A stretch of 64,000 nt of DNA from positions 30,923,371 through 30,987,370 of the forward strand of contig OZ020487.1 in NCBI GenBank assembly GCA_963971405.1, written 5' to 3'. Shown here in pieces: positions 22,010 through 32,741 of the stretch (position 1 is its first letter; the number at the start of each line of letters is the position of its first letter). The notes under the pieces were generated by a model, which saw only the letters and a program-made list of their open reading frames with translations, had not been told where the DNA came from and did no database searches. Source of the DNA: Psococerastis gibbosa. Its lineage: Eukaryota > Arthropoda > Insecta > Psocodea > Psocidae. The translations under genes were made by a program, and so were the position numbers.

Positions 22010-22345
22010 GGATTAGTCGGTCGCTATTTTTCATTTAATACTCGTAAGTTATACAGATTTTGTCTATCCAATATGTAGACTATTGCATACACAATATCAT
22101 AGGGTATTTTTAATTTATGGTGTTGCGATTTATCCATTAATTCTACAATGCGCGAATTTTTTCCCCAGTAAAGTTCAAGAAATAATTCTAACACCAAAAA
22201 TTAAAAATACCCTATGGTATCCTGTATGATACAGTCCCCCACATCTACCACATGGATAGACCAAAATAATCTTCATAACTTAGATGGTAAATTGTATTAT
22301 TTTATAATTAAAAAAAAAAATAGAAACTGATTCTCGGGAGACCCA
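22010..22345. mobile_element. FB2 long-arm fold-back, diverged copy
   Basis: Inverted arms meet around 22180. They include ATAGGGTATTTTTAATTTAT on the left and the complement, AAATTAAAAATACCCTATGG, on the right. The family phrase (TA)GGGTATTTTTAATTT and the arm layout match other FB2 copies. The outer ends are worn. Confidence 0.65.
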
Positions 22346-22473
22346 GTGCTGACCTATATTTACGTTCCAAATCATCTTAAAAATTAAATAAGAAATCAAA
22401 AATTAGCGTGGTTTACTAGTATTATATGTGAATGATGTTCGTCCAGTGCTCACTAATTTAAAAAGGACTTTTT

Positions 22474-22578
22474 GTTGTTTCTATTACTAAGCCAACCTAG
22501 CGGAGTTAGGGCTATAAAGCCCTCTCTTACACTCAACTAGGAAGACCCGGGACCACCTGCTTTGGCCAGAAAATGTCA
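22474..22578 (-). mobile_element. tRNA-derived SINE, 3' part with internal deletion
   Basis: On the minus strand this is the SINE 3' half: GGCCTTCC-like block, AGTGTAAGAGAGGGCTTTAT, CCCTAACTCCGCTAGGTTGG. The block GCTTCGGAGGGCATGT is missing between TTCTGGCCA and AAGCAGG. Confidence 0.8.
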
Positions 22579-22636
22579 CTATACTAAATAAGCTGCATGT
22601 TACGTAGCATTGTCTGCGAACATAATATATCACGAG

Positions 22637-22725
22637 GTTGTTGTCGTTGAACCACTCGGGGTAGACGGCGGCCATTGTCACCTCCAAAATATGCTGTTAA
22701 ATGTACAGTGCAGTACTTACACTTT
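22637..22725 (-). pseudogene. Partial duplicates of the N-terminal MRTF exon
   Basis: Two pieces on the minus strand. One (about 22725-22705) resembles the parent exon's 3' end and donor (AAAAAAAGT|GTAAGTACTGC). The other (about 22690-22637) reads GCCGCCGTCTACCCCGAGTG GTTCAAC, the same as the parent but for few bases, encoding AAVYPEWFN. An 18-bp stretch of the parent is lacking before it. Inferred: tandem duplication followed by decay. An alternative exon use is possible, as the second piece stays open for 66 codons. Confidence 0.6.
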
Positions 22726-22902
22726 TTTTATGTGCCGGCCCCAACCGCGCCAGTGGAAATGATGATGGCCGACCTGGTTTTGAGTACCAAGCGCCACCTC
22801 TCGAAAACGAAAGACTGGTTGGGATGAGCCTGCCATGATTGGCACTTTTGCTCGATCCAGCGGGGTAGTGAGTAGTAGCTTGGTTACAGTAGCAGTACTT
22901 AC

Positions 22903-23070
22903 ACTCTTTATTCTTATCCATAGTGGCGTTGAGTGGGGATTGGTCTACCTCGGGCTGGGACATTGCTTTGTTGTTGAACCACTCGGGGTAGACGGCGGCT
23001 ATTGTGTCCACCAGGTCCTGGTCCAGCTCCAAAGACCAGCTATGCGGCCCCGTGTCCGACCGATTCGTTT
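22903..23070 (-). CDS. MRTF: MRTF N-terminal-side exon
   Basis: Seen: acceptor TTTCCTCTTGTTGCAG, two bases finishing a codon, 55 codons, one leftover base, and a strong donor GAGT|GTAAGT. It encodes TNRSDTGPHSWSLELDQDLV, DTIAAVYPEWFNNKAMSQPE and VDQSPLNATMDKNKE. Phase links it exactly to the RPEL1 exon. The sequence itself has no vertebrate match I can recall, so assignment rests on splice phase, strand and position. The protein continues upstream; no initiating ATG is visible because the frame is open only from the acceptor. The first MRTF exon(s) lie above 23,070. Confidence 0.82.
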
Positions 23071-23735
23071 CTGCAACAAGAGGAAAACAAACACGTGAAA
23101 AACACAACAAAGAGAAAAGAGCTTTTAAAGCGACAACGAACTTATATCGCAAAGAACATGGAATAAACCCGACAATGTAGAGAACCCTGTTTTTGAAAAT
23201 ATAGCTTCTCTGATGGAACAGAGCTAGCTGAGACGGATAAAAAAAATTCAGGCTGACGTAGCTATGTTAGAATTTTAGTCCCATGGCCATTTCTGTTGCC
23301 TGAGCTACTACAATTAGCAAACACTGTTTAGTAAAATAATAGAATAGAATAGTGGAATAGAGCAATAAAAATTTCCACTCAATAGGGGTTTGAACCCTTG
23401 ACGCGTAAAGCAGGTGCAATAGCACTACCAAGTACCAACTGACTCATTAGTAGAAGACAGGTTTAGGTCCACCTCTGACCTCCTGGCGCCACATCAGGTT
23501 CAGGTTGGTAGAACCTAGACATGTGCCGCACTTCACGATATAAACACAAGAGTCAGGTCCATGGAAGTTGCGCCTCCATGGAAACGGCTGGCAGATGAAT
23601 TGCACATTAAGGGTGGCCATCCTCGGAAAAGTTAGGGGAAGTGGAATATGACGGGGAATATATTTAAAAGCAGCGATTCCCTTCGCATCCCATTTTCAGA
23701 ACCATTATCAATGCTAAGGTTTTATAGGGTGTAGG
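23071..23735. other. No gene seen; likely MRTF upstream intron
   Basis: AT-rich sequence upstream of the first recognised MRTF exon. 23381-23445 has a minus-strand tRNA-like relic (GGGTTCAAACCCC-type box as AGGGGTTTGAACCC). No exon with homology found. Confidence 0.4.
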
Positions 23736-24009
23736 TCAGGGCGGATTTTAGGGGGACTTACACTAGATAAAAATGGGTTTACAGTGGGAATTAAAAACAT
23801 TGTTTGTTTTTTGGATTGAATTGAATTGAAAACGACTTTATTGAATAAAAACAAAACAAAAGGCGAACAATGAGACTATAAAGTCTTCTTTTCATGCTAA
23901 CCTTAAAAACAAACATATTGTATTAATATATATTTTTTAATGTTATAATCCACTGAATCTGTCCGCTGACCCCCCCCCCCCCCTAAATTGGAGGCAAAAT
24001 CCGGCCCTG
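23736..24009. mobile_element. hAT-like non-autonomous element with 8-bp target duplication
   Basis: The ends are TCAGGGCGGATTTTAGGGGG and, complemented, CAGGGCCGGATTTTGC. Both sides are flanked by the direct repeat GGTGTAGG (23728-23735 and 24010-24017). An 8-bp duplication and CAGGG-C-GGAT termini are typical of hAT transposons. The 274-bp body is AT-rich, contains a poly-C run, and has no coding. Confidence 0.8.
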
Positions 24010-24017
24010 GGTGTAGG

Positions 24018-25080
24018 AGCATGTAAATGAAACCATTTAGAATCTGGATTGATCTGCAAATAACATTTAAAGTCAAGAAGTCAAGTGACTGCAGTCAGTT
24101 TCATATATTAACTGTGGACAAACGGAGGGAGAAAAGCCTTAGAACTAGTTATAAGTGATTGCAAAGCTGTCAAAGTATCAAACCCCTAAGCAGAAATGCT
24201 TCTCTACATTTTGACATGGTATGTGCCCATCCCGGGTTGGCCACAGTAATTGAATGTCTGTGTAAAAACTGAACGGTGAGGCGCCTGAAGAACAGAATTC
24301 AAAAACTTTGGTCAATCGGTATTAGTGACGGCAAAATGCAGAGAAGTATTTCCACAGACTAAGGGTCAAGGTATTTCTTCTTAGGAATACGAAATAGACA
24401 TTTACAGTCAAATTAAATTCCACTTCGGACAAAAAGTGATCCGATCTGCACTTATAGACAGCTACAGAACCCAAATGGCATTCGTTGAAACCTAAAATGA
24501 CGTATGGGAACAGAGTATACAGTATACATACGTATGGGCAGAGTTTTTTTTTTGAGAAACTTACTTAGTTTACAAACGTGCAGTCTTTGAATACCGCGGG
24601 AAAGGCGGTGTGATAAACACATTTTTCAGCTTAACTAATTTCTATATATGATGGGAAATGGGAATGTGATTGGCTGTAACAGTAGATTCATAGAACTCGT
24701 TGACTTTGAAATTCCCAATTGTTTTACTTAATATTATAAGCAGTAATTGCGAAAGAGCGAGGGCGACGTCGAATTCTGAGTAAACAACAGAATTATAGTG
24801 CCGATTTGCGTCATTGCTGGCCTCTGTACTGACAATTCAACTAGGTCACTCGACATTGCAATCAATTTACTGCACATCGCATTGTACATTTTAAGCAGGT
24901 GCTATTGACGCATCTTTGACTAACCACAGCAGTCCGCATGCTCGGGCTCGCTATGACTATCATCTGGCTAAGCATTCTCTGTTGTATCCTTCCTTCCTCA
25001 GCCGTTATCACAAACATTGCAACCGGGCGTATTTCAATTATTCGGCATGCACCAAATTACGGAAGGAACCGACCGGGTCC
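24018..25080. other. No gene seen
   Basis: About 24150-24250 resembles one side of the FB7 inverted-repeat family (TCTCTACATTTTGACATGG then GGTTGGCCACAG). Otherwise unremarkable. Confidence 0.4.
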
Positions 25081-25119
25081 CACCATCGCTTCAAAGCTAT
25101 AATGTAAGGAATACTAGAC

Positions 25120-25480
25120 GGCACCGGATGGCAGTGTCGAGTAGTATTCCTCCGGAACTTCTCAAGCGATGATGGGAACCGACCTTAGTATAAGGGTAGC
25201 GCCGGTAGCATTGGAAGATGGCGGTGCCGTCCAGTATACCTCACCGAGACTTTTCAAGCGATGGTCACAAGTCAAAACATTATATTTCGGTCCCACCATG
25301 TTTATAGAAATGTTTCTGTGAGGAATAGTGGAGGCACACCATGCACTGACTGGAACATGTGAGTGCCGCCATACTCCATAACAATGACATCAGACTTCTT
25401 TCTATGGAGTATAGCGGCACCCCCACGTTCCAATGCATAGCGTGCCTTCCACTGTTTCTCACATTTCTCAGTGTAGAAAG
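25120..25480. repeat. GGCACCGCC-type dispersed repeat cluster
   Basis: Several degraded copies of a motif reading CGGTGCCGTCCAGTATNCCT and its complement, with CTTTTCAAGCGATG next to it, face each other over this stretch. Similar pieces are at 21280-21450 and 31900-31975. The element type is unknown. Confidence 0.5.
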
Positions 25481-25568
25481 ACTGGGTCTGAGAGTGGCTT
25501 CCAAAATCCTTTGAAACGTCTCGGGAGTAATTAAACCATTAGAGTCAATACATTCTTCTTGCAATTTA

Positions 25569-25829
25569 CGTCGATGCAGCCGAAAATTTCCAATCTACAC
25601 AAAGAATCGAACTGACGAGCTTACCGTTCGCAGGCCAACTGCATTACACACCCCTACCATGTGCCGCGGGGGCTCAACAATATTGTGGAATGACATATAC
25701 AGTATATGTATAAAAAAACGACATTAACGTCGATAAAATTGAAAATTTTCAATCTACACAGCGAATCGAACTGACGAACGTACTGTTCGCATGCCAGTTC
25801 ACTACAAGCCGAACTATGCACCCCTAACA
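25569..25829 (-). repeat. Two tandem tRNA-like repeat units
   Basis: 25575-25656 and 25738-25829 share AATCTACACA, GAATCGAACTGACGA and GTTCGCA-GCCA, ending in CACCCCTA. Read on the minus strand, GTTCGATTC resembles a pol III B box. Probably a second tRNA-derived SINE family, present as a doublet. Confidence 0.55.
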
Positions 25830-25830
25830 G

Positions 25831-25925
25831 CAGGGGCGGACTGGGTTTTGAACATGTGCGCGGGGAAAGTGCAAGTGTTGGGTAAGGTGGCCGCGGCGGC
25901 ACGGTCAAGGCGCCATATGACCGAG
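25831..25925 (+). mobile_element. hAT-like terminus, other end not found
   Basis: CAGGGGCGGACTGGGTTTTG is the textbook form of one hAT terminal repeat. No matching inverted end or 8-bp duplicate of CCTAACAG was found downstream, so the element is truncated or its end is worn. The right boundary given is nominal. Confidence 0.45.
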
Positions 25926-26280
25926 CTCTTGCGAAATCCCACCAAAACAAAATAACAACAACTGCTGCTAAAAACTTCAAATATTCAACAAAATTCGGGG
26001 GAAGTGGTGTATTTACACGTTTGGTGGTTCGTAGACAGTTTGAATTTGATTTCGAGGGGTCAAGAATAGTAAGAGTTTCGCAGGATTCTGGAAAAATTGG
26101 TGCAGAAGTTAGTAACGCATAGGGACGGCAGAATGTCATTGGCTAATCTGCGTATTATATGGTAGATAATTAATTCAGTAAATTAGGAAATGGGTCACTA
26201 GGAAGTTATCGTGTAGCCTACATCCAAAATGCTGTTAGAAGCAGTCATAGTATATAATATAGTATATAGGTCTATATAGG

Positions 26281-26492
26281 AGAGATGGGACATAGCCTCC
26301 CGCCAAGGATTTTTTTTTTTAAATTTCATACCTGCCACTCTGCCCACCAAACAACAAATCCCAATGTGCCTGCAAGGCGTGCTCTGATTGGTAAAAAGAA
26401 GACGTGTCAATTGGGCGAAGCTCTGGCTGGTCGGGGAAGGCAAGACAGACGACACCGACAATGCAAAAAATATCTTTGAATGTCCCATCTCT
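26281..26492. mobile_element. Small element with 12-bp inverted ends
   Basis: AGAGATGGGACA near 26283 and its complement TGTCCCATCTCT near 26480 frame about 210 bp. The interior has open frames on both strands with no resemblance to known proteins. A TATA-like flank exists on both sides but a target duplication is not certain. Confidence 0.45.
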
Positions 26493-26621
26493 GCATTATA
26501 GACTCTAATATAACAGTGGCTGAAATATTACTGTAATAAGGCTAAACATCCATGTTACTATCAGTAATCAAAGTTCTGAGCCAACCAGACACACCAAAAA
26601 ACACGTTTTTTTTACAAAGTT

Positions 26622-26884
26622 GCATATATCACGAAATATCGATGATAGAGCCATAAATGAGTTGCCATAAAGTAGAAGAAAAGCTCCTCAACATTTTAAG
26701 ATATTATGCGTGGCCGGCACTAACACTTTTTGGTCACAATTTTTGAAACCGTGAAACAATGCAAGGTTTGGTAAGGTCTACGCCTTCTAAAACTGCCACC
26801 AAAAGTTATAAGTGGCGGCCACACACAACATATCAAAATGTATAGGCACATTTCTTCTACTTTACGAGATACGAGAAATATGAC
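26622..26884. mobile_element. FB7 inverted-repeat element, copy 1
   Basis: Left arm: TAAAGTAGAAGAAA, CATTTTAAGATATTATG, GTGGCCGGCA. Right arm is the imperfect complement: GGCGGCCACACACAACATAT, CAAAATGTATAGG, TTTCTTCTACTTTA. The family recurs at 35335-35556, with single-arm fragments near 24.2, 34.4, 39.2 and 55.2 kb. Confidence 0.65.
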
Positions 26885-27169
26885 TTCGTACACAACCCAT
26901 ACAAATTGTTACAAGGTCTAAGCGTATAGGATGGCACATGCGGCTATAGTAGAATTCACATGATTGTCAAGCCACTCATTGTAATGTAACTCAAAGCCAC
27001 TGGCTGATAATACAATCAGGCACTGTCGGCTAAGAGATTATGAGATATGCAGTCATTGAGTGGAGTTCAGAAAGTGAAGTAAAACCTTCTTGTTCACTCA
27101 TTAGAAGGAAACTCTTCGAGTAATGGAAGATGGGCAAGAGGATAATCCCGAACAGCGAAACAGCTGAAT

Positions 27170-27475
27170 AGGATTACAGATTTAGTCTATTCAAGTTACA
27201 CTTCGTGCATCACAATTTTAATATATTTTCAATTTTAGGCACAGAGGTTCTTTAATGAAAGTTATTGGGGTCTAAAATTTCCTCCTGTAAAGTTCTTGAA
27301 AAGCTATAATTCAAGCAATGAAAAGTAGCCTGTAATATGATGCATGAAATAGTCTTTTACAGCTTGATTAGATCAAATGTTTAATAACTTGCTAAGATTA
27401 ATTAAATAAAAAATGTTAAGTATCGGGTTTTGGGGTGCCAATTTTCTACTTTCCATACCCCCTTAACAACTACTT
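27170..27475. mobile_element. FB2 long-arm fold-back, copy near 27.3 kb
   Basis: The right half is well kept: GATGCATGAAATAGTC, TTTAATAACTTGCTAAG, ATTAATTAAA-type stretch, GTTTTGGGGTGCCAATTTTC, CATACCCCC, then TTAA. The left arm is more diverged. No coding. Confidence 0.7.
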
Positions 27476-28635
27476 GTAATATTGATGGGACGAATGTAAC
27501 AGAAAAGCTTAGATAGGCTAGTCGAAAATAGTCCGATAAAAAAAGTTTGGTAGTCGGCTGGAAAGACAATTACAGAAGAACGCCAATTATCGGGACTAAA
27601 CCTCATGTAGATAATAGGACATTTTTCAACAATGCAACAATTTTGACAAAAAAGAGCATATTTTCGGTACTGTGTAAGGACCAAATAGATTATGGCTGCT
27701 GGAGAAAGAATTCATGGACCAACAGAAAGAGGACGCAGGAGCTCGAACGTACCAAGACTGAATAGGATGGCGCAGGACCGATGTGATGAAATGTAGGGAG
27801 TTGCTGCCAACCAATAGTTGCGATTTTTTAGTAATTTAATAAGCAGTAGGTAAGTAACAGTACTCTTCCTAAAAAAAACCCAGGTCTTATTGAAATTTTA
27901 TCGAAAGAAGATTTGGGTAAACGGCGATTGGGATTATTGGAGTTCTACAATAGTTCCACAATTCCATAATAAATGCAAAAAAAAATTCGGATTACTTCAA
28001 CAGCATCAAAAGTTGATGACGTAATTACAACAGAAATCGAGAGTAACCGATCTCTAAAAAATTAACACTAAACAAACCAAATGTCGAATATTAATTTTTT
28101 TCAAGCCACCGGTCCCATTAACGTGCTTTTAAAATTGATGCTGAACGTGGTTGCTATATATTGACGTTACACACCTACAGACTACAATACATACAAATTT
28201 ATTATGTACTTTATCGTCATGACAAATGAGTAAATCTTAGCAAAGTTTTTTAATGTTTTATGGGGGGAGATAGGGGGGGGGGGGTTATCTCCCTACCCCC
28301 CTATGTTTTAAATATAATCCATATGCAATATACCTGCATTGTATTGTATTTCACGGCACATACACACGCTGTATCGCACCAGCCCACACAGAGGCACACT
28401 CGCGACTAAAGCAAGGTACCAGGCATACGCCTCTGCTAGTACTACCTACACAAACATATCCATAGACTTGACGAGGGCGGTTTTATTGCAAGTTCAACAT
28501 TGATCTGATTAACTATTATATCCATAAAAATATAACCGATGAAAAGGTTTCTTTCTAATAATGAGGAAATGATAACTCTACGATATAATTACAAAAGTTG
28601 TCACAGCCGCAGTTACGTGACGAAGCAGTAAAATC
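27476..28635. other. No gene seen
   Basis: Two overlapping short open frames at about 27463-27814 show no known motif. A G-rich run (GGGGGGGGGGTT) lies near 28268-28284. Confidence 0.4.
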
Positions 28636-28639
28636 CGGG

Positions 28640-28835
28640 ATGGTAGGCCGTGGTAGTTTTGAAGCTTACTTTTAAACGTTTCGTCAACATCTGCGGTCGA
28701 CATCTTCAGTGGAACTACGTAGACTTCTAAGATTCAATGTATGTATGTATGATAAGATGTCGACCGCAGATGTTGACGAAACGTTTGGAAGTACGCCTTC
28801 CGAACGACCACGGCCTACTATCCCCGATTCTAATG
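28640..28835. mobile_element. FB6 inverted repeat with hammerhead-like motif
   Basis: Two arms, each containing AAGATGTCGACCGCAGATGT TGACGAAACGTTT in opposite senses, match perfectly over 33 bp. An outer match follows (GGTAGGCCGTGGT with ACCACGGCCTAC). A (TATG)n spacer lies between them. On the minus strand the left arm reads CTGAAGA, then TGTCGACC, then GACGAAAC. This resembles ends of Penelope-like retroelements, which carry hammerhead ribozymes, but stem II is imperfect here. Classification is tentative. Confidence 0.6.
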
Positions 28836-28984
28836 CTTCGTCAAAGATAGCTCAACGATCGACATTTCCTGTGAAATATAATTTCTAACGCTTATAAGGT
28901 TTCTCCCTTCCGGTTGTCTCTTAAGAAACAAAACGGTTAATGGAGAGAGGGAGGTATTGTGAGAAAATGGATGGAAACAGGCTT

Positions 28985-29070
28985 CGAACCCCATGGTGGT
29001 GTGCTAACCGCTGTTCCAAATGCGGCTAGGTGGAGACACTGGAGACTCAGGTTCGAATCACATTTCCTAA
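28985..29070 (+). repeat. tRNA-like relic
   Basis: GCTAGGTGGAGACACTGGAG is followed by ACTCAGGTTCGAATC, a B-box-like stretch. No full cloverleaf can be drawn. Probably a tRNA-derived SINE head of a third family. Confidence 0.4.
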
Positions 29071-29424
29071 TTTTTTAATTCTTTAATTTCCTCATTTTCT
29101 CTAATTCTCATGGCTGTAGAGGCTTTATCAAAGTTTAATAGGCCCTTTGTACCTCCAATAAATGGTAGCATACGATATTAAACTAAATTGAACCTGGTAT
29201 TACCATATATAACAGCTGAATATAAGAAAGATATTGAAACCCGTGTTAGATGAACTACGTAGAATACAAAATGGTGTGCAAGGGTTATTGTTATCCATTA
29301 TCATGGATTTGCATGAAGGTACGTAGGAAGCCATCACGTGTAAGACCGGTCTGGTCAGACCATTGTACTGCATTAACTCATCAAATAGGTCATAAAACTG
29401 CCCAAGGAGGCCAATCCAGAAGCC

Positions 29425-29495
29425 ACACCAGACCTGTTAGCGCTTCTGACTCACAACCTAAAGACACAGAGTTCGAATCCAATCCAATCCACTTC
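29425..29495 (+). repeat. tRNA-like relic
   Basis: GACCTGTTAGCGCTTCTGAC TCACAACC followed by GAGTTCGAATCCAATCC resembles the D-arm to T-arm part of a tRNA. No acceptor pairing was found. Confidence 0.4.
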
Positions 29496-29499
29496 TGCA

Positions 29500-31370
29500 G
29501 TAATATGAATTATGTAACCATACATATAAATAGGGTAATCCAAAGAGTGTATGAAGAGATGATAGCCTATTCCATGTGCATTCAATAGAATATAATATAA
29601 TTTTTCTTTATTATAACACACAAGTGAAGTTTGCCTCTCTCATTTGAGCTACAGCACCAGAATTTTAATATGAGGAAGTCATGAAATTACTGAAGCAAGG
29701 CTTTTTCAAATGCCATCCCAGCAGCGCTAACTAGGCTACCTACTTACCGTATGAGTGAAAATTAATAAACTGACCTATTGAAAATTTCAAACAACAGTTC
29801 CCTCATTAGTACGGTACTACAAACATGGTGGTTTGAATGACTGACAGACATTGGCAAGACTGTTGGTGACGCCATAACCATGACGTCAGACCTGTGCTGA
29901 ATCAGCCCGGTCAGACATGATAGCAAAACAAACAACTCAGCTGGCCCATTCCAACTTACTGCTAACAAGCCATCCCAAACACATTCAGCACGTAACAGCA
30001 TTCGTACCCCGAACCCCTACTATTGGTTTCTCGTAGAAAGTCAAATTGGACCTCTTCCGTTATTATGATCCCACATAGTTTCAAAAATTTAAAGAAAAAA
30101 CAGTATTGCAAGCTTGTATATTGCTTATATTTACCTTTATTATTATTATTATTAATTCACAGATCACAACAGCTGTGATATCGATTCATCAGAGCTCTTA
30201 GAAAAACTTTTAATTAATACCCCAAATAGACGATCCCGAAACAATTTTATTTTACCTTTTTTATCTACAAACTCCCCGAATTAATATATGTGCGAATACT
30301 CCCATTTACAGGCTAACTAAAATATTTAATCTTAATGCTACACATTTAGACATCACCGATGGCAAACGTAAATTTATTAAAACATTAGCTATAATGAATC
30401 CAATAGACTACCTTTTATAAGATTACCATTTTTAAATAATAAAGACTTAGTTAAGATATATAAGAATGATATGTATTGGCAGATAGTATTACTTTATAGC
30501 ATTACTTTTATTTTTATCATTACTTACCAACTAGAAAACTTGTATACAACTTATTTATTTAATCTTCACATTGTCAATTAGATGTACGATATACTGCTTT
30601 TAATTATAATTGTACAATAGTTATGTATCACACATGTAAATTATGATAAGCATAGTTAAGTAAGTTAAGTTAATTTGCATATTATTGGACATTGTCTGTT
30701 TGCAAATAAACGATTATTTATTTATTTTATTTATTTATTTTATTTTATATATCCTTCAAAAAATTTCCCCACATGGATTCGACCTTTTCAGTAGGCTTTT
30801 TATTTATTTTTTATTTTAATTATAAGCGCCAGACCCGTGTGGGTAAACGCGCTTTCTGGTTTGTAGTTAGTTTGCCGGTGTTGTTGTCTGTATTGTGTGT
30901 GTATGGTATGAGTTGGTGGTGTGTGGCAAACTGCGATCAGGAGGGCATTGGACAACGGGTTGCCCAGTTACCGTCTAAGGGCAGTTTGCCAATGCTTGTA
31001 TTAAACCAGTGTGTTGTTTGCTAGATGAGGCTTGCCAGAGCTTCTGAGTGAAGAAAAGGAATGGTGTGCTGGAGAAGTATTGTATTGTGCGAGACTGCTA
31101 TCTGGAAATCTGTATCAGGAGGGAAGGTTCTGTATCTTGAGTAGACAGGGCATTCTATGACAATGTGAGGAATAGTTAGTCGTACCTGACAATTCTTAGG
31201 CTATGTGACCCAGTAGATGGACCGACAAAATGAAGAGAATAAAAAAGGATTAGTTTTTTTCACGACAAATACCATAAAAAACCCACTTTTCACAGGACTA
31301 AAAGGGGTCGTTGAGGACCCCGATAAAAAGAGGCTCCTGCGTTAAGTATTGACTTGTAACATGCTGTCAA
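29500..31370. other. AT-rich stretch, no gene seen
   Basis: Contains (TTA)n near 30138-30155 and (TTTA)n near 30715-30745. The 83-codon frame at 30773-31024 opens with a hydrophobic run but has no family match and no splice support. Confidence 0.4.
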
Positions 31371-31371
31371 A

Positions 31372-31513
31372 GGTTGTTGGTTCGAGTCCCACACTGGCTA
31401 CATTTCCTGGCCATGCTTCGGAGGGCATGTAAAGCAGGCGGTCCCGGGTCATCCTAGTTGAGTGTAAGAGAGGGCTTTATAGCCCTAACTCCGCTAGGTT
31501 GGCTTAGTAACAT
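31372..31513 (+). mobile_element. tRNA-derived SINE, nearly full
   Basis: TTGGTTCGAGTCCC box, GGAGGGCATGTAAAGCAGGC, GAGAGGGCTTTATAGCCCTA and CTCCGCTAGGTTGGCTTAGT are all present and close to the family consensus. The first 30 bases of the head are missing. Confidence 0.85.
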
Positions 31514-32324
31514 CCATGAAACAGGTAACAAGAAAATTTTAATAGATGGGTGTTGCTGTTGTTTTCAACGCCTGCTTTCAGCATTTCTACTTTTTAGCAA
31601 CCCTGTCAGACTGGCGGGAGGAGTGAGTTGACTGACAGGCTGGACCTTCTGATTATAGTGGATTCCGAACCACTTGGGGAACATGGTAAAGTCACACGAT
31701 TAAATCGGAGGTGGCCAGGATTCGACACCCAGGTAGTCTCAATGCGTTATCTTGTCCCACCATGTTCCCCTGCCAACGCTGTGCACACTACCAAGTTTGC
31801 CGCAGTTCGAAATATGTTCTGCTCTCATGGAATCAACATGGTAAGCCTTCAATAGATGACAGGAGTGTTTAAAGAGAATATACAGTGCTTTAAGGGCCAT
31901 TCCCACAGCCCTTTGAAAAGTCCCACCATGCATTGGAATGGGGCGGTGCCGTCCAGCATTCCTTACCAAGGTATTCCTAAGAGGGGGGGGGGGGGCAGCT
32001 GGCAAACAAATTCTATGTACAATATATAAATTATTTAAGTTAACAATAAAATGTGCCTGATTTAGGGGTGAACAATATGGGTATCAAATCTCAAATCTTC
32101 TCCTACACAAAACGTTAGCAGACCCGCGAGCAGCAGGGCGGATTTCTGCAACAAAATACAAGCACGGCGCCTCCAATTGACATAACATGAGAAGTAGGTA
32201 GACAGAGGTACAGGTACGGTCCCACGCAGCCCATCGAGGTCGGCAAGCCCTCCATTGAGCGTCAACAACAACAACAATACGTCATCCGGAGCTGCTAGCC
32301 AGAAGTCAGCCAGAATTAGCTAGA

Positions 32325-32415
32325 ATAATGGGAGGGAATAGTTCAGTTTGTAGAGAAGTGGACTATATGAAACGGAAGGTTGAGGTTCGAAACCCTGGTT
32401 ACACTAACCCTAATG
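32325..32415 (+). repeat. tRNA-like SINE head
   Basis: ATAGTTCAGTTTGTAGAGAA begins like a tRNA D-arm, and GAGGTTCGAAACCCTGG gives a B box at the usual spacing. The open frame of 123 codons that starts here (to 32699) shows no known motif and is not called as a gene. Confidence 0.45.
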
Positions 32416-32741
32416 GGAGCCCTACCGTCACCGGTAGGAGACAACGCGGCTGCCAGTCATGTTGCTTATCACAACAACCCCCAAAGAGTAGAGAGAGGAA
32501 CCTCAGGCCTAGATCCTCATTGGGCGGCTGTGCCACTGAGGGAATACACGAATTAGGCTATACGGGACGGCAATTTCTGAGAATTCGGTTAGTCGCTGTT
32601 ACTGAGTCAAGTGAAGGGGTTTCTTCGAAAATAAGGACAGGAATGGGAGTAAATGTAGTTGAAAGAAACCCGGTAATAAGAATCTCAATAAAATGGTAAA
32701 AGTTGTTAAGGAATGCCAATGTTACTAGCAGCCCTACTATG

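Larger units (their letters stand above)
19415..22902 (-). other. MRTF intron of 3.5 kb, repeat-rich
   Basis: Phase-1 intron. It contains SINE pieces at 19726-19868, 20105-20150 and 22474-22578, an (ATT)n run at about 20065-20110, the inverted copy of the 1.4-kb repeat at 21535-21695, an FB2 copy near 22010-22345, and partial exon duplicates at 22637-22725. Confidence 0.75.

Noticed and set aside
32328-32699. 123-codon plus-strand open frame as a gene
   Set aside because: It begins within a tRNA-like SINE head and its composition shows no domain.
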